Shown: piece by piece, positions 26,443 through 34,518 of the stretch | Position numbering within the stretch: position 1 is the first letter of the stretch | Layout of the letters: each line of letters opens with the position of its first letter | DNA from: CAYQDR01 sp964416315 | GTDB taxonomy: Bacteria; Methylomirabilota; Methylomirabilia; Rokubacteriales; DASRDR01 | Reading direction: 5' to 3' | Length of the DNA: 64,000 bases | NCBI GenBank assembly: GCA_964416315.1 | Contig: CAYQDR010000002.1 | Location: forward strand, 1 to 64,000 | Program-made: the position numbers and the translations under genes | Notes under the pieces: generated by a model | What the model was told of the DNA's origin: nothing | The model's database searches: none | The model's input: only the letters and a program-made list of their open reading frames with translations

Positions 26443-28092
26443 ATGAATCGACTCCTGTTCGGCGATAATCTGCCGTGGCTCCGAGACCGAAGCGCGTTCC
26501 CGGACGAGAGCGTGGATCTGGTCTACCTCGACCCGCCGTTCAATTCCAATGCCGAGTACAACGTGCTCTTCCGAGAGGAATCCGGCAGCGTGAGCCAGGC
26601 CCAGTTTCACGCCTTCACAGACACGTGGCATTGGGTGGACGCGGAGAAGACATATCGAGATTTCCTGAAGACGTGTCCGATCGTGGAAGCCGTCACCATC
26701 ATGGAAGGATACCACGCCTTTTTGCGAACCTCGCCCATGATGGCCTACCTCGCGATGATGGCCCCCCGTTTGGCGGAATTGCGCCGGGTACTGAAGCCGA
26801 CAGGCTCGCTGTATCTGCATTGCGATCCCACGGCGAGCCACTATCTGAAGATGCTGCTGGACGCGATTTTCGGGCTCACGAACTTCCGTAACGAGATCGT
26901 CTGGCGACGCTCGCATCCCAAGGGCCACGCCTTCACTCGGTTCGCCCGAAACCATGACGTGATCTTGGCGTTTGCCAAGAATGCGGAGCACGTTACCTGG
27001 AATCCGTCGTATGTCCCGCATGACCCCGAGCGCGCCGCGCAACAGTACGCACTCCAAGAGGCGGGACGCCCCTACCAACTCACCAGCCTGCTGAACCCAA
27101 ATACAAACCGCCCCAACTTGACCTATGCATTCCTGGGCGTCACGAAAGTCTGGCGCTGGACCAAAGAACGCATGATGGAGGAGTACAAGAAGGGGCGAGT
27201 CGTCATGCCGCCAGGCGGAAAGATCCCACGATACAAGCGGTATCTTGATGAGCAAGAAGGCATCCCGGTTGACGATTTCTGGGCAGATATTGAGTTTGCG
27301 ACCGGGCAAGAACGTCTGAGTTATCCGACCCAGAAACCGCTCGCGCTGCTCGACCGCATCATCAAAGCAAGCAGCAAGGAGGGCGATGTCGTCCTTGACC
27401 CTTTCTGTGGATGCGGGACGACCATCGCCAGCGCGGAACGACTCAAGCGCCGCTGGATCGGCATCGACATCACGTATCTCGCCATCAATCTCATCAAGCG
27501 TCGCCTCGATTCCACGTTTGGCTCTGGCAAGGCACAATTCGTTGAGCACGGACAACCCGGCGACCTTGCCGGGGCCCAACGACTCGCCGAACTGGACCGC
27601 TTCCAGTTCCAGCAATGGGCGCTCAATCTTGTGAACGCCTTGCCGATCAAGGGCGGTGAGGGCAAGGGCGCGGATCGCGGCGTCGATGGGCTGCTCTACT
27701 TCTATGAGTCGAAGGACGAGCGTCGCAAGATTCTCGTCCAAGTCAAAAGCGGAGCCGTGAAGCGTGGCGACGTAGCGACTCTCCTCGGCGACGTGGGCAA
27801 TCAGAAGGCGGTCGCCGGCATCCTCATCACCCTGGATGAGCCGACCGCCGCGATGCGCAAGGAGGCCGTGGAGGCCGGTCGCTACACGTCGGCGCTCTGG
27901 AGGAAGAAGGACTATCCCAAGATCCAACTTCTCACAATCGACGGCATTCTGGACGCGACAGAACGGATTGACACTCCCCCGCTTGAAGATCCATTCTCGA
28001 AGGCCCCCAAAGCAGAGACAAGTGAGCAAGTCATCATGCCCCTGGCAGCAGAAGCCCCGAAACGCTACAGGAAGGGAAAAGACAATGAGTGA
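26443..28092 (+). CDS. Beta-class DNA methyltransferase fused to Mrr-like nuclease domain
   Basis: 549 aa. Methyltransferase part: catalytic motif IV DPPF (30-33, in DLVYLDPPFNS) precedes the SAM-binding motif I DPFCGCGTT (about 318-326), the beta-class order for N4-cytosine or N6-adenine methylation. The region between (about 140-300) probably recognises DNA. Residues about 380-500 resemble the Mrr-type PD-(D/E)xK fold: FQFQQWALNLV, KGADRGVDGLLYF (about 408-419), ILVQVKSGAVKRGDV (about 430-444), with Asp and the QxK pair in place. It may therefore combine modification and cleavage in one chain. It follows the transposase by 36 nt and has lower GC than the host. Confidence 0.85.
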   Translation: MNRLLFGDNLPWLRDRSAFPDESVDLVYLDPPFNSNAEYNVLFREESGSVSQAQFHAFTDTWHWVDAEKTYRDFLKTCPIVEAVTIMEGYHAFLRTSPMMAYLAMMAPRLAELRRVLKPTGSLYLHCDPTASHYLKMLLDAIFGLTNFRNEIVWRRSHPKGHAFTRFARNHDVILAFAKNAEHVTWNPSYVPHDPERAAQQYALQEAGRPYQLTSLLNPNTNRPNLTYAFLGVTKVWRWTKERMMEEYKKGRVVMPPGGKIPRYKRYLDEQEGIPVDDFWADIEFATGQERLSYPTQKPLALLDRIIKASSKEGDVVLDPFCGCGTTIASAERLKRRWIGIDITYLAINLIKRRLDSTFGSGKAQFVEHGQPGDLAGAQRLAELDRFQFQQWALNLVNALPIKGGEGKGADRGVDGLLYFYESKDERRKILVQVKSGAVKRGDVATLLGDVGNQKAVAGILITLDEPTAAMRKEAVEAGRYTSALWRKKDYPKIQLLTIDGILDATERIDTPPLEDPFSKAPKAETSEQVIMPLAAEAPKRYRKGKDNE

Positions 28093-28261
28093 GTCTCGCC
28101 AGCCACAGGAGCCTGCCAAGCCGCCACCTGAGCGGACACCGTTTGAGCGGTTCACGGATTTTACTCGGCGCATCGTCGGAGTTCCCAAAGGAGAGGTAGA
28201 CAAACAGCAGCGAGCATACCGACGGCGGCGAGCCAAGCGCCGAGGAATAGGCGCGCGCTAA
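28085..28261 (+). CDS. 58-aa basic protein, transposon cargo
   Basis: Starts with an ATG overlapping the methyltransferase stop by 8 nt, implying translational coupling. The Pro/Glu-rich front (SRQPQEPAKPPPERTPFERF) leads to FTRRIVGVPKGEVDKQQRAY and a strongly basic tail RRRRAKRRG. Short proteins with a F..F...R.....VPK.EVD pattern recur next to mobile or toxin-like genes, but I cannot name a function. DNA or RNA binding, or a regulatory partner of the enzyme, are possibilities only. Confidence 0.65.
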   Translation: MSESRQPQEPAKPPPERTPFERFTDFTRRIVGVPKGEVDKQQRAYRRRRAKRRGIGAR

Positions 28262-28272
28262 CTGAGCCGCTA

Positions 28273-29142
28273 TCATGGTCGGCTAGCCAAATGATTCATG
28301 AAGTCCCTAACGTTGACCAGGACCTTCGTTGCATCCTGTTGGTCATAATCGGCGTGGGCGTGGGCAACATAATTTCGCCATGCATCCTTTAGTAGCCTGA
28401 AGTGCAGTGCAGCTTCCGAACAAAATTGTGTGTCTTGAGCCTTCTGCGGGGTTTTGGGGAGCTGTTCCATAGCCCGGACTTGCTTCTCGATCTGGTCGAT
28501 AATGTTCTTCCAGTTGTCTAGTTCTATAGAACCCATCAGCGTGTGGCCAACCTGCCCGGCGAGCCAGCGAAGGCCATGCTCAAGTATCCGCATCGAATGG
28601 AAGACGGTGGCCGTCCATTGAGCAAATGCATAGCATTGGCAGGCGTCCCTTACATCGCGACCGATCTCAAACCGAGCGAGCGGAGCGACACCAAACCAAT
28701 CGTTTGGATTGAGATACATGTCCCGTCGGTCTGGTGGCACAACGAAGAACAGATACTCGCTCAGTTCTCCCATGAGGTTCTCTCTAAGTTCATCGGCGAG
28801 CAGCGGCAAGTAATCATTTGCGAGGCCAGCATCGATCTGCCTTCTGAATCGCTCGACCTGGAGGATGAACGGGCCACGGAGCTGGATGCGACGGCTTTCT
28901 TGTGCGATCCCTGTTAATGCCTGAATTAACCGTTCTCTGGCATCCGGCTCGACCGATAGAAGCGCGAGCTTCGCATGCTCAAGGTCACGAACGGCGGCCA
29001 ATAACGTCGCGCCCCCGATCCTCAACATGTCGAGGAAGCTCCACAATCGGTACGGCTCAGCTTCCCACCGCCACACCGTTAGGTCATCCAGGGTTGGCGC
29101 AAGAGCAGGAGCCTGTTTGGCCGAAACGGTGTCAGTAAGCAT
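28273..29142 (-). CDS. HEPN-like protein with Rx4H motif, transposon cargo
   Basis: 289 aa, alpha-helical, no signal peptide. The C-terminal helix region DAWRNYVAHAHADYD contains R-N-Y-V-A-H, the Rx4-6H motif of HEPN ribonucleases, preceded by a long helical segment with SEAALHFRLLKDAWR. HEPN RNases are common in abortive infection and toxin-antitoxin systems. It converges on the small ORF with 11 nt between stops. The ATG at 29142 overlaps the -10 box of the right-end promoter, so the real start may be further in (GTG at 29076 is in frame). Functional assignment is inference from the motif. Confidence 0.65.
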   Translation of the reverse strand: MLTDTVSAKQAPALAPTLDDLTVWRWEAEPYRLWSFLDMLRIGGATLLAAVRDLEHAKLALLSVEPDARERLIQALTGIAQESRRIQLRGPFILQVERFRRQIDAGLANDYLPLLADELRENLMGELSEYLFFVVPPDRRDMYLNPNDWFGVAPLARFEIGRDVRDACQCYAFAQWTATVFHSMRILEHGLRWLAGQVGHTLMGSIELDNWKNIIDQIEKQVRAMEQLPKTPQKAQDTQFCSEAALHFRLLKDAWRNYVAHAHADYDQQDATKVLVNVRDFMNHLASRP

Positions 29143-29166
29143 ACGGGCGTCTCCTGGGTGAGTCAA
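29138..29166 (-). promoter_or_regulatory. Inward promoter in right end of transposon
   Basis: On the minus strand: TTGACT (29166-29161), 17-bp spacer, TATGCT (29143-29138). Hexamers, spacing and distance from the element end (13 nt to the -35) are identical to those of the left end. It faces the HEPN-like gene. Confidence 0.7.
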
Positions 29167-29179
29167 ATAAGTTATTGCC
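29156..29179 (-). repeat. Right terminal inverted repeat
   Basis: Read on the minus strand it begins GGCAATAACTTATTTGACTC; mirror of 25396-25419 and followed by the right target duplication CTCGCGAG (29180-29187). Confidence 0.9.
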
Positions 29180-29398
29180 CTCGCGAGCGCCCTGGAGTGG
29201 GCGCGGGTGCTGGCCGCGCGGCCGGGACGCGCCCTCGAGCTCCTGAAGCAGGCCGTGGACCTCGGCCTCGACCGTGCCGAGGACGACGCCCTCGCTCGGG
29301 CGCTCGCCCTGAGCGACGCCCTCTTCCGGAGCGAGGACTGCCGGGAGGGCATGCGTGCCTTCTTCGCCAAGGAGCCCCCGCGCTTCCTCCACCGGTAG
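29180..29398 (+). pseudogene. Enoyl-CoA hydratase, 3' part (after transposon)
   Basis: Encodes the missing C-terminal helices of the crotonase split at 25395 (LASALEWARVLAARPGRALE, SEDCREGMRAFFAKEPPRFL), in the same frame once the element and one duplication are removed. An internal GTG at 29207 could start a 63-aa peptide, but it would lack the active site. Confidence 0.9.
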
Positions 29399-29400
29399 AC

Positions 29401-29500
29401 CTCGGAGCGGGGCTCTGCCCCCCTTCCGAACCCCCCCCCCGGGAGGGGTTGCGCGGGCATAGCCCGCGCTCGGAGCGGAACATCTCACACTCGGCCGCTT
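29401..29500 (+). repeat. Intergenic repeat family A, copy 2
   Basis: CTCGGAGCGGGGCTCTGCCCC hairpin-like start, then a run of C, GGGAGGGGTTGCGCGGGC, and CCCGCGCTCGGAGCGGAACA. Lies directly after the split hydratase gene. Confidence 0.75.
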
Positions 29501-29608
29501 TGTCTTCGCGTCGCGCCAGGTTGGCCGGGCAGGCTCGTCGCTCGCCGGGCCCACCCCTGGCTCCGGCCTGGCCGGCGCATTAGAATGGCGGGCACGAGGA
29601 GCCGAGCG

Positions 29609-30745
29609 ATGAACTTCGACCTGACGGAGCCCCAGCGGCTGATCCGGGACCTAGCGCGCGAGTTCGCGGAGCGCGAGGTCCGGCCGCGCGCCGCCGAGAT
29701 CGACCGGACCGACGAGTTTCCGTGGGACCTCTACAAGCGGATGGCGGAGCTGGAGATCCTCGGGATGACGCTCCCCTCCGAGTACGGGGGCTCGGGAGCG
29801 GACACGGTGTCGTGGAGCCTCGTCCAGGAGCAACTGGCGCGCGCCTCCGCGGTGGTGGCCAACAGCCAGCTCCTCTGCAAGCTGATGAGCGACATGATCC
29901 TTCAGAACGGCACGGAGGAGCAGCGCCGGCGGTACCTGCCCGCCATGGCGCGCGGCGAGAAGATCTGCGCGATCGCCCAGACGGAGGCGGGCGGGGGCTC
30001 CGACGTCGCCGGGATCCAGACGACGGCGACGCCGACCGCCGACGGCTACGTCGTGAACGGAACGAAGCGCTTCATCACCTGCGCGATGGTGTGCGAGCTG
30101 GCCGTGGTCGTCGCGACGACCGACCGGCGCAAGGGCCGGGCGGGCATCACGCTGTTCCTCGTCGAGATGGGGACGCCGGGCTTCTCGCGGGGCTCGAAGG
30201 AGCGCCTGATGGGCGTCCACGGGCTCGGCACCGGCGAGCTCGTCTTCGAGGACTGCCGCGTGCCCCGCGCGTGCCGCCTCGGCGGCGAGGGGGAGGGATT
30301 CCGGCGGGCGATGATCTCGCTCGACACCGGGCGGATCGGGATCGGCTCCCAGGCCCTCGGCATCGCCCAGGCGGCGATGGAGGGCGCGCTCGTGTACGCG
30401 AAGCAGCGGACGGCGTTCGGCCAGCCGCTCGCGGGCTTCCAGGCGATCCAGTTCAAGCTCGCCGACATGTCGGCGCAGATCGAGGCGGCGCGCCTGCTCT
30501 TGCGGAAGGCGGCGTTCCTGAAGGACCAGGGGCGGTCGATCCTCCGGGAGGCCGCCGAGGCCAAGCTCTCCGCCTCGGAGACGGCCGTGCGGGTGACCCA
30601 CGAGGCGCTCCAGATCCACGGGGCCTACGGCTACTCGACGGAGTTCCCGATCGAGCGCCTGTACCGGGACGCGCGCGTCTACCAGATCTGGGAAGGGACG
30701 AGCGAGATCCAGCGGCTCGTGATCAGCCGCCAATTGCTGAAGTGA
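29609..30745 (+). CDS. Acyl-CoA dehydrogenase
   Basis: 378 aa, standard length. FAD/substrate motifs: IAQTEAGGGSDVAGIQTTA (about 130-148) and FITCAMVCELAVVV. The C-terminal catalytic-Glu segment is YQIWEGTSEIQRLVISRQLL (about 358-377). It introduces the alpha-beta double bond into an acyl-CoA in the cytoplasm and passes electrons to ETF. ATG at 29609 has GAGGAGCC upstream; a -10-like TAGAAT lies at 29581-29586, so transcription probably starts just before the gene, after the family A repeat. The CaiB-type CoA-transferase gene follows. Confidence 0.92.
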   Translation: MNFDLTEPQRLIRDLAREFAEREVRPRAAEIDRTDEFPWDLYKRMAELEILGMTLPSEYGGSGADTVSWSLVQEQLARASAVVANSQLLCKLMSDMILQNGTEEQRRRYLPAMARGEKICAIAQTEAGGGSDVAGIQTTATPTADGYVVNGTKRFITCAMVCELAVVVATTDRRKGRAGITLFLVEMGTPGFSRGSKERLMGVHGLGTGELVFEDCRVPRACRLGGEGEGFRRAMISLDTGRIGIGSQALGIAQAAMEGALVYAKQRTAFGQPLAGFQAIQFKLADMSAQIEAARLLLRKAAFLKDQGRSILREAAEAKLSASETAVRVTHEALQIHGAYGYSTEFPIERLYRDARVYQIWEGTSEIQRLVISRQLLK

Positions 30746-30851
30746 GGATGAACCCCGGGCCGAGACCCGAGCAGATCAAGGACGCAGGGAGGAGGCGGCG
30801 CGAGGCGTATGCCGCATACGTTGAGCGCCGACGACGACCGAGGACGCCGAG

Positions 30852-32072
30852 ATGCGACGGGGATCGGGCCGGGTGACGGACGCGCGGCCGCCGCTGACGA
30901 TCCTGGAAGGCATCCGGGTCCTCAGCTTCACCCAGTTCCTCCTCGGGCCCTCGGGTGTCCAGTTCCTGGCGGACCTCGGCGCTGACGTCGTCAAGATCGA
31001 GCCGCCCGGGGGGAAGCTCTGGGAGCGGAACTGGTCCGGCTGCGACCTGTACCTGAACGGCGTCAGCGTCTTCTTCATGTCCACCCACCGGAACCAGCGG
31101 AGCCTGGCCCTCGACCTGAAGCACCTCGAGGCGCGGGAGATCGTCCGCCGGCTCGTCGAGCGCGCGGACGTCCTCGTCCAGAACTTCCGGCCCGGCGTGA
31201 TGGCCCGCCTCGGTCTGGACTACGCGACGCTGGCGCCGGTCAACCCGCGGCTCGTCTACGTCTCCGCCTCGGGCTACGGCGAGGCGAGCCCCTACCGCGA
31301 TCGCCCCGGGCAGGACCTCCTCATGCAGGCGATGTCGGGCCTCGCGACGATCTCGGGCCGCGCCGGCCAGCCGCCGACGCCGGTGGGGACCGCGGTGGTG
31401 GACCAGCACGGCGCCGCACTCCTCGCCCTCGGCGTCGTCGCAGCCCTCCTCGAGCGCGCGCGGACGGGGCGCGGGCTGCACGTCGAGCTGTCCATGTTGC
31501 GCGCTGCCCTCGACCTCCAGCTCGAGATCATCAGCTACTTCCTCAACGGCGCCCGGATGGAGAAGAGCCCGACCAGCCTCGCGAGCATGTTTCACCCGGG
31601 GCCGTACGGGGTCTACGAGACGAAGGACGGCCACGTGGTCCTCTCGATGTCGCCGCTGCCCGTCCTCCAGCAGGCCCTGGAGCTGCCCGAGCTCGCGCCG
31701 CACGCGACGGTGCCCTACAACTTCCCCGCGCGGGAGGAGATCGCGCAGATCGTCGCGCGCGTCATGCGGACCCGGACGACGGCGGAGTGGGTGGAGTCCC
31801 TGGTGCCGCGGGGCGTCTGGGTCGCGCCCGTCCTGACCTTCCCCGAGACCTTCGCCGACCCGGCAGTCCAGGCGTCGGATGCGGTCGCGGAGGTCGAGCA
31901 CCCGGTCGCAGGCCGCGTGCGGTTCCTCCGCTTCCCGCTCGAGTTCTCGTCGGGCCGCGCGACGGTGCGGCGGCCGCCCCCGATGCCGGGGGAGCAGACG
32001 GGCGAGATTCTGCGCGAGCTGGGTTACGCGGACGCCGACATCCGGCGGCTTCGCGAGGAAGGCGCGGTGTAG
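30852..32072 (+). CDS. Family III CoA-transferase (CaiB/BaiF type)
   Basis: 406 aa. The N-terminal Rossmann part (LTILEGIRVLSFTQFLLGPSGVQFLADLGADVVKIEPP) and the catalytic Asp in RDRPGQDLLMQAMSGLATI (Asp near residue 155) identify the family, which transfers CoA between carboxylic acids such as carnitine, oxalate or succinate derivatives. The segment LDLKHLEAREIVRRLVERADVLVQNFRPGV is also typical. ATG at 30852, or GTG at 30873. It lies between an acyl-CoA dehydrogenase and an ABC importer, suggesting activation of an imported acid. Confidence 0.9.
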   Translation: MRRGSGRVTDARPPLTILEGIRVLSFTQFLLGPSGVQFLADLGADVVKIEPPGGKLWERNWSGCDLYLNGVSVFFMSTHRNQRSLALDLKHLEAREIVRRLVERADVLVQNFRPGVMARLGLDYATLAPVNPRLVYVSASGYGEASPYRDRPGQDLLMQAMSGLATISGRAGQPPTPVGTAVVDQHGAALLALGVVAALLERARTGRGLHVELSMLRAALDLQLEIISYFLNGARMEKSPTSLASMFHPGPYGVYETKDGHVVLSMSPLPVLQQALELPELAPHATVPYNFPAREEIAQIVARVMRTRTTAEWVESLVPRGVWVAPVLTFPETFADPAVQASDAVAEVEHPVAGRVRFLRFPLEFSSGRATVRRPPPMPGEQTGEILRELGYADADIRRLREEGAV

Positions 32073-32246
32073 GCCATGGACCTCGTGAGGAAGGCACTGA
32101 CGCCGACCGTGATGGGCAGGCCACACCGAAGACCCGAAGAAAGGAGGGGTGGAATCACGACCACGCGCGACCGCGCCCGGTGCCGAGCCGGCGGGTGTCG
32201 CGCCACGAACCGCGAATGTCCGGCGCTGAACGAGCGGAGGAGACCT

Positions 32247-33545
32247 ATGGGAGGGCTGAGAACGAAGTGGTGGCTCTCGGGTATCGTCGCCTGTGCCCTG
32301 CTCGCCCTGACGGGGGCGGGTGCCGGGGCGGCGGAGAAGGAGCTCAAGATCGGCTACATGAAGCACGACATCCAGGACGCCTCGGTCGCCATCATGGAGA
32401 GGTGGGCGGCCAGGCAGGGGATCAAGATCACCAAGGTCCCGATGGCCTACAACGTGTTCATGGAGAAGATCACCGCGACCCTGACCTCCGGCGGCGACCA
32501 GTTCGACCTGATCTGGCACAACGACGACTGGGGTCAGCTCTGGAAGAAGTGGCTCGAGCCCACCGACGACATCCCGGGCATGAAGTCGGTCGCCCGTGAG
32601 CCGGTCGTGGGCAGCTTCCTCAACGACGAGGGGAAGACGACCGTGGTGCCGATGGTGCACACCGTCGGGACCTTCTTCTACCGCACCGACCTCCTGAAGG
32701 AGAGCGAGGTCCCGAAGACCCTGGCCGAGCTCGTGACGGTCAGCAAGCGACTGCAGGAGCAGGGGAAGGTCAGGTGGGGCTACGTCGGCGGCATGAAGAT
32801 GAACCACACGTGGTTCACCCTCTGGTGGTCCATGTGGTCGAACAACTGCGACATCTTCTACCCGATCTTCGAGCGGAACAACGACGTGCTGGCGAAGAAC
32901 GGCTGGAAGCCGGCTATCGCCGACCCCTGCCACCGGGAGGTCGTCGAGTACTGGTGGGACGCGATGAACGCCCACAAGATCAGCCCCAAGGCCATGCCGT
33001 CCTACGGACGTGACGAGGCGAACGCCATCTTCATGGCCGGCGACGCCGCGTTCACGCTGGTGGACTCGACCCACTTCGGGAGCTTCAACGACCCGAAGAA
33101 GTCGAAGATCGCCGGCAAGGTCGGGATGGCGAAGTTCCCGATGGGGCCGCGGCGCACCAAGCCGTTCTCCTGGAACGAGATCTGGGGCTGGGCGATCCCC
33201 AAGGGCGTGCCGGCCGAGCGCAAGGCCCTGGCCAAGCAGGCGCTGCAGGCGATGTTGACCGACGAGGCGGGGCAGATCGAGATGTGGAAGACGACCGGGG
33301 GGCCGCCGCCGAGCATGCCGGTCTGGGGCAAGATCGCCGCGGTGGACCCGGTCTTCAACAAGCTCAAGGAAGTGGTGTTCGACCAGGAGCACGCCACCCA
33401 CGCGGCGTACTACTTCGAGAAGTGGCCGGCCGTGCACAAGGCCTACTCCGACGTGGCCATCAAGGCGCTCACCGGCTCCCGCGAGGAGATCCCGAAGGTC
33501 CTCTCCGACGGCGTCAAGCTGATTCATGACGCGGCGGTCAACTAG
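32247..33545 (+). CDS. Extracellular solute-binding protein, carbohydrate-type ABC importer
   Basis: 432 aa with a Sec signal peptide (MGGLRTKWWLSGIVACALLALTGAGAGAAE). The mature protein starts KELKIGYMKHDIQDASVAIM and contains TATLTSGGDQFDLIWHNDDW and a closing-hinge region ETKPFSWNEIWGWAIPKG-like (here RRTKPFSWNEIWGWAIPKG), typical of periplasmic binding proteins for CUT1 importers. ATG at 32247 has CGGAGGAGACC before it. The 174-bp stretch before it shows no gene. The permeases follow with overlap and a hairpin at the junction. Confidence 0.88.
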   Translation: MGGLRTKWWLSGIVACALLALTGAGAGAAEKELKIGYMKHDIQDASVAIMERWAARQGIKITKVPMAYNVFMEKITATLTSGGDQFDLIWHNDDWGQLWKKWLEPTDDIPGMKSVAREPVVGSFLNDEGKTTVVPMVHTVGTFFYRTDLLKESEVPKTLAELVTVSKRLQEQGKVRWGYVGGMKMNHTWFTLWWSMWSNNCDIFYPIFERNNDVLAKNGWKPAIADPCHREVVEYWWDAMNAHKISPKAMPSYGRDEANAIFMAGDAAFTLVDSTHFGSFNDPKKSKIAGKVGMAKFPMGPRRTKPFSWNEIWGWAIPKGVPAERKALAKQALQAMLTDEAGQIEMWKTTGGPPPSMPVWGKIAAVDPVFNKLKEVVFDQEHATHAAYYFEKWPAVHKAYSDVAIKALTGSREEIPKVLSDGVKLIHDAAVN

Positions 33546-34518
33546 CCCGTCGGCGGACCCGGGGCCCGCGCGGGCCCCGGGTTTCGCCCGGGCCGGGGTC
33601 GCCGGCGCGCTCGCCGCCGGTCGCGGCCGGCCGTGGTGGCGGGTCGGCGAGAAGGAGCGGTTCATGCTCCTCCTCGTCGCGCCCGCCGCCCTCGTGCTCG
33701 TGTTCTTCCAGGTGGTGCCGATCCTGATGGGGGCGAACGCGAGCTTCCGCGACTGGGCCCTGCACGATCCCAAGAAGACCTGGGTCGGGCTCAAGCACTA
33801 CGCGTACGTCCTCAGCGACGCGAACTTCCTCGGCCTGGTCCTCCCCAACACCTTCCTCCTCATGGTCCTCTCGGTGAGCGTCTCCCTGGTGCTGGGCATG
33901 GCACTCGCCCACCTCCTGAACCGGGGGTTCAGGGGCCTCCGGGTCGTCCAGACCGTGTTGCTGCTGCCACTGATGGTGGCCCCCGTCATCGCGGCCATCA
34001 TGATTCGCTGGCTCTTCAACGACCAGTTCGGGATCATCAGCGTGGTCCTCCAGGCGCTCGGCGGCGACACGCCGGCCTGGCTGGCCGAGCGCTGGCCGAG
34101 CTTCTTCATCATCGTCGGCACCGACGTGTGGCTCTGGTCGCCGTGGTTCACGCTCATCCTGCTCGCGGGCCTCAAGAGCCTGCCGCGGGAGCCCTTCGAG
34201 GCGGCGGCGATCGACGGGGCGGGCGCCTGGCGGATCTTCCGCTACGTCACGCTGCCGCTCCTGCAGCCGGTGATGGTCGTGTGCGTCGTCATCCGGTCGA
34301 TCGACGCCTTCCGCACGTTCGACATCGTGTGGACGATCTCCGGCGGCGGCCCCGCGCGCTCCACCGAGGTCTTCAGCATCTACGCGTACACCGAGGCGTT
34401 CCAGTACCTGAACTTCGGGCGCGGCTCGGCCGCCGGCGTCATCGGGGCGCTGATCATCCTGGGGGTCGGCATGGCGTTCTACCGGGTCCTGAACCGGCTC
34501 CTGCGGGTCTCCCGGTGA
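33526..34518 (+). CDS. CUT1-type ABC importer permease, MalF-like
   Basis: 330 aa if started at the ATG at 33526, which overlaps the binding-protein stop by 20 nt. An internal ATG at 33664 with AAGGAG 9 nt upstream is an alternative start lying after the hairpin at 33558-33584. Six membrane segments from FMLLLVAPAALVLVFF; EAA loop PFEAAAIDGAGAWRIFRYVTLPLLQPV. The juxtamembrane RVGEKERF looks native, so the longer start is preferred but not certain. It overlaps the next permease gene by 4 nt. Confidence 0.85.
   Translation: MTRRSTSPSADPGPARAPGFARAGVAGALAAGRGRPWWRVGEKERFMLLLVAPAALVLVFFQVVPILMGANASFRDWALHDPKKTWVGLKHYAYVLSDANFLGLVLPNTFLLMVLSVSVSLVLGMALAHLLNRGFRGLRVVQTVLLLPLMVAPVIAAIMIRWLFNDQFGIISVVLQALGGDTPAWLAERWPSFFIIVGTDVWLWSPWFTLILLAGLKSLPREPFEAAAIDGAGAWRIFRYVTLPLLQPVMVVCVVIRSIDAFRTFDIVWTISGGGPARSTEVFSIYAYTEAFQYLNFGRGSAAGVIGALIILGVGMAFYRVLNRLLRVSR
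33558..33584 (+). terminator. GC-rich hairpin at binding-protein/permease junction
   Basis: Perfect 11-bp stem CCCGGGGCCCG (33558-33568) with CGGGCCCCGGG (33571-33581), followed by TTT. Lies 13 nt after the binding-protein stop, within the start of the permease frame. It probably reduces permease expression or stabilises the upstream mRNA. Confidence 0.55.

Larger units (their letters stand above)
25396..29179. mobile_element. IS1595-like transposon with methyltransferase-nuclease, small ORF and HEPN cargo
   Basis: 3,784 bp bounded by imperfect terminal inverted repeats (about 20 of 24 positions match: 25396-25419 and 29156-29179, both starting GGCAA and ending TTGACTCACCC) and exact 8-bp duplications. 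Contents in order: IS1595/ISXO2-type transposase (+), beta-class DNA methyltransferase with Mrr-like domain (+), 58-aa protein (+), HEPN-like protein (-). The cargo has visibly lower GC than the host. It interrupts an enoyl-CoA hydratase gene cleanly, so the insertion appears recent. Carriage of passenger genes is known for some IS1595-family elements; this combination I have not seen described. Confidence 0.92.

Noticed and set aside
25414..28236. Long minus-strand open frame across the transposon
   Set aside because: Opposite the transposase and methyltransferase, which have clear catalytic motifs. No protein-like features.
25388..29187. Composite transposon bounded by two IS copies
   Set aside because: Only one transposase is present between 25396 and 29179 and the ends are short inverted repeats, so it is a single element with cargo. 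The second IS end at 57583 belongs to another locus.
30748..30876. 42-codon frame between acyl-CoA dehydrogenase and CaiB-type gene
   Set aside because: Arg-rich, low complexity, no convincing ribosome site, overlaps the next gene start.
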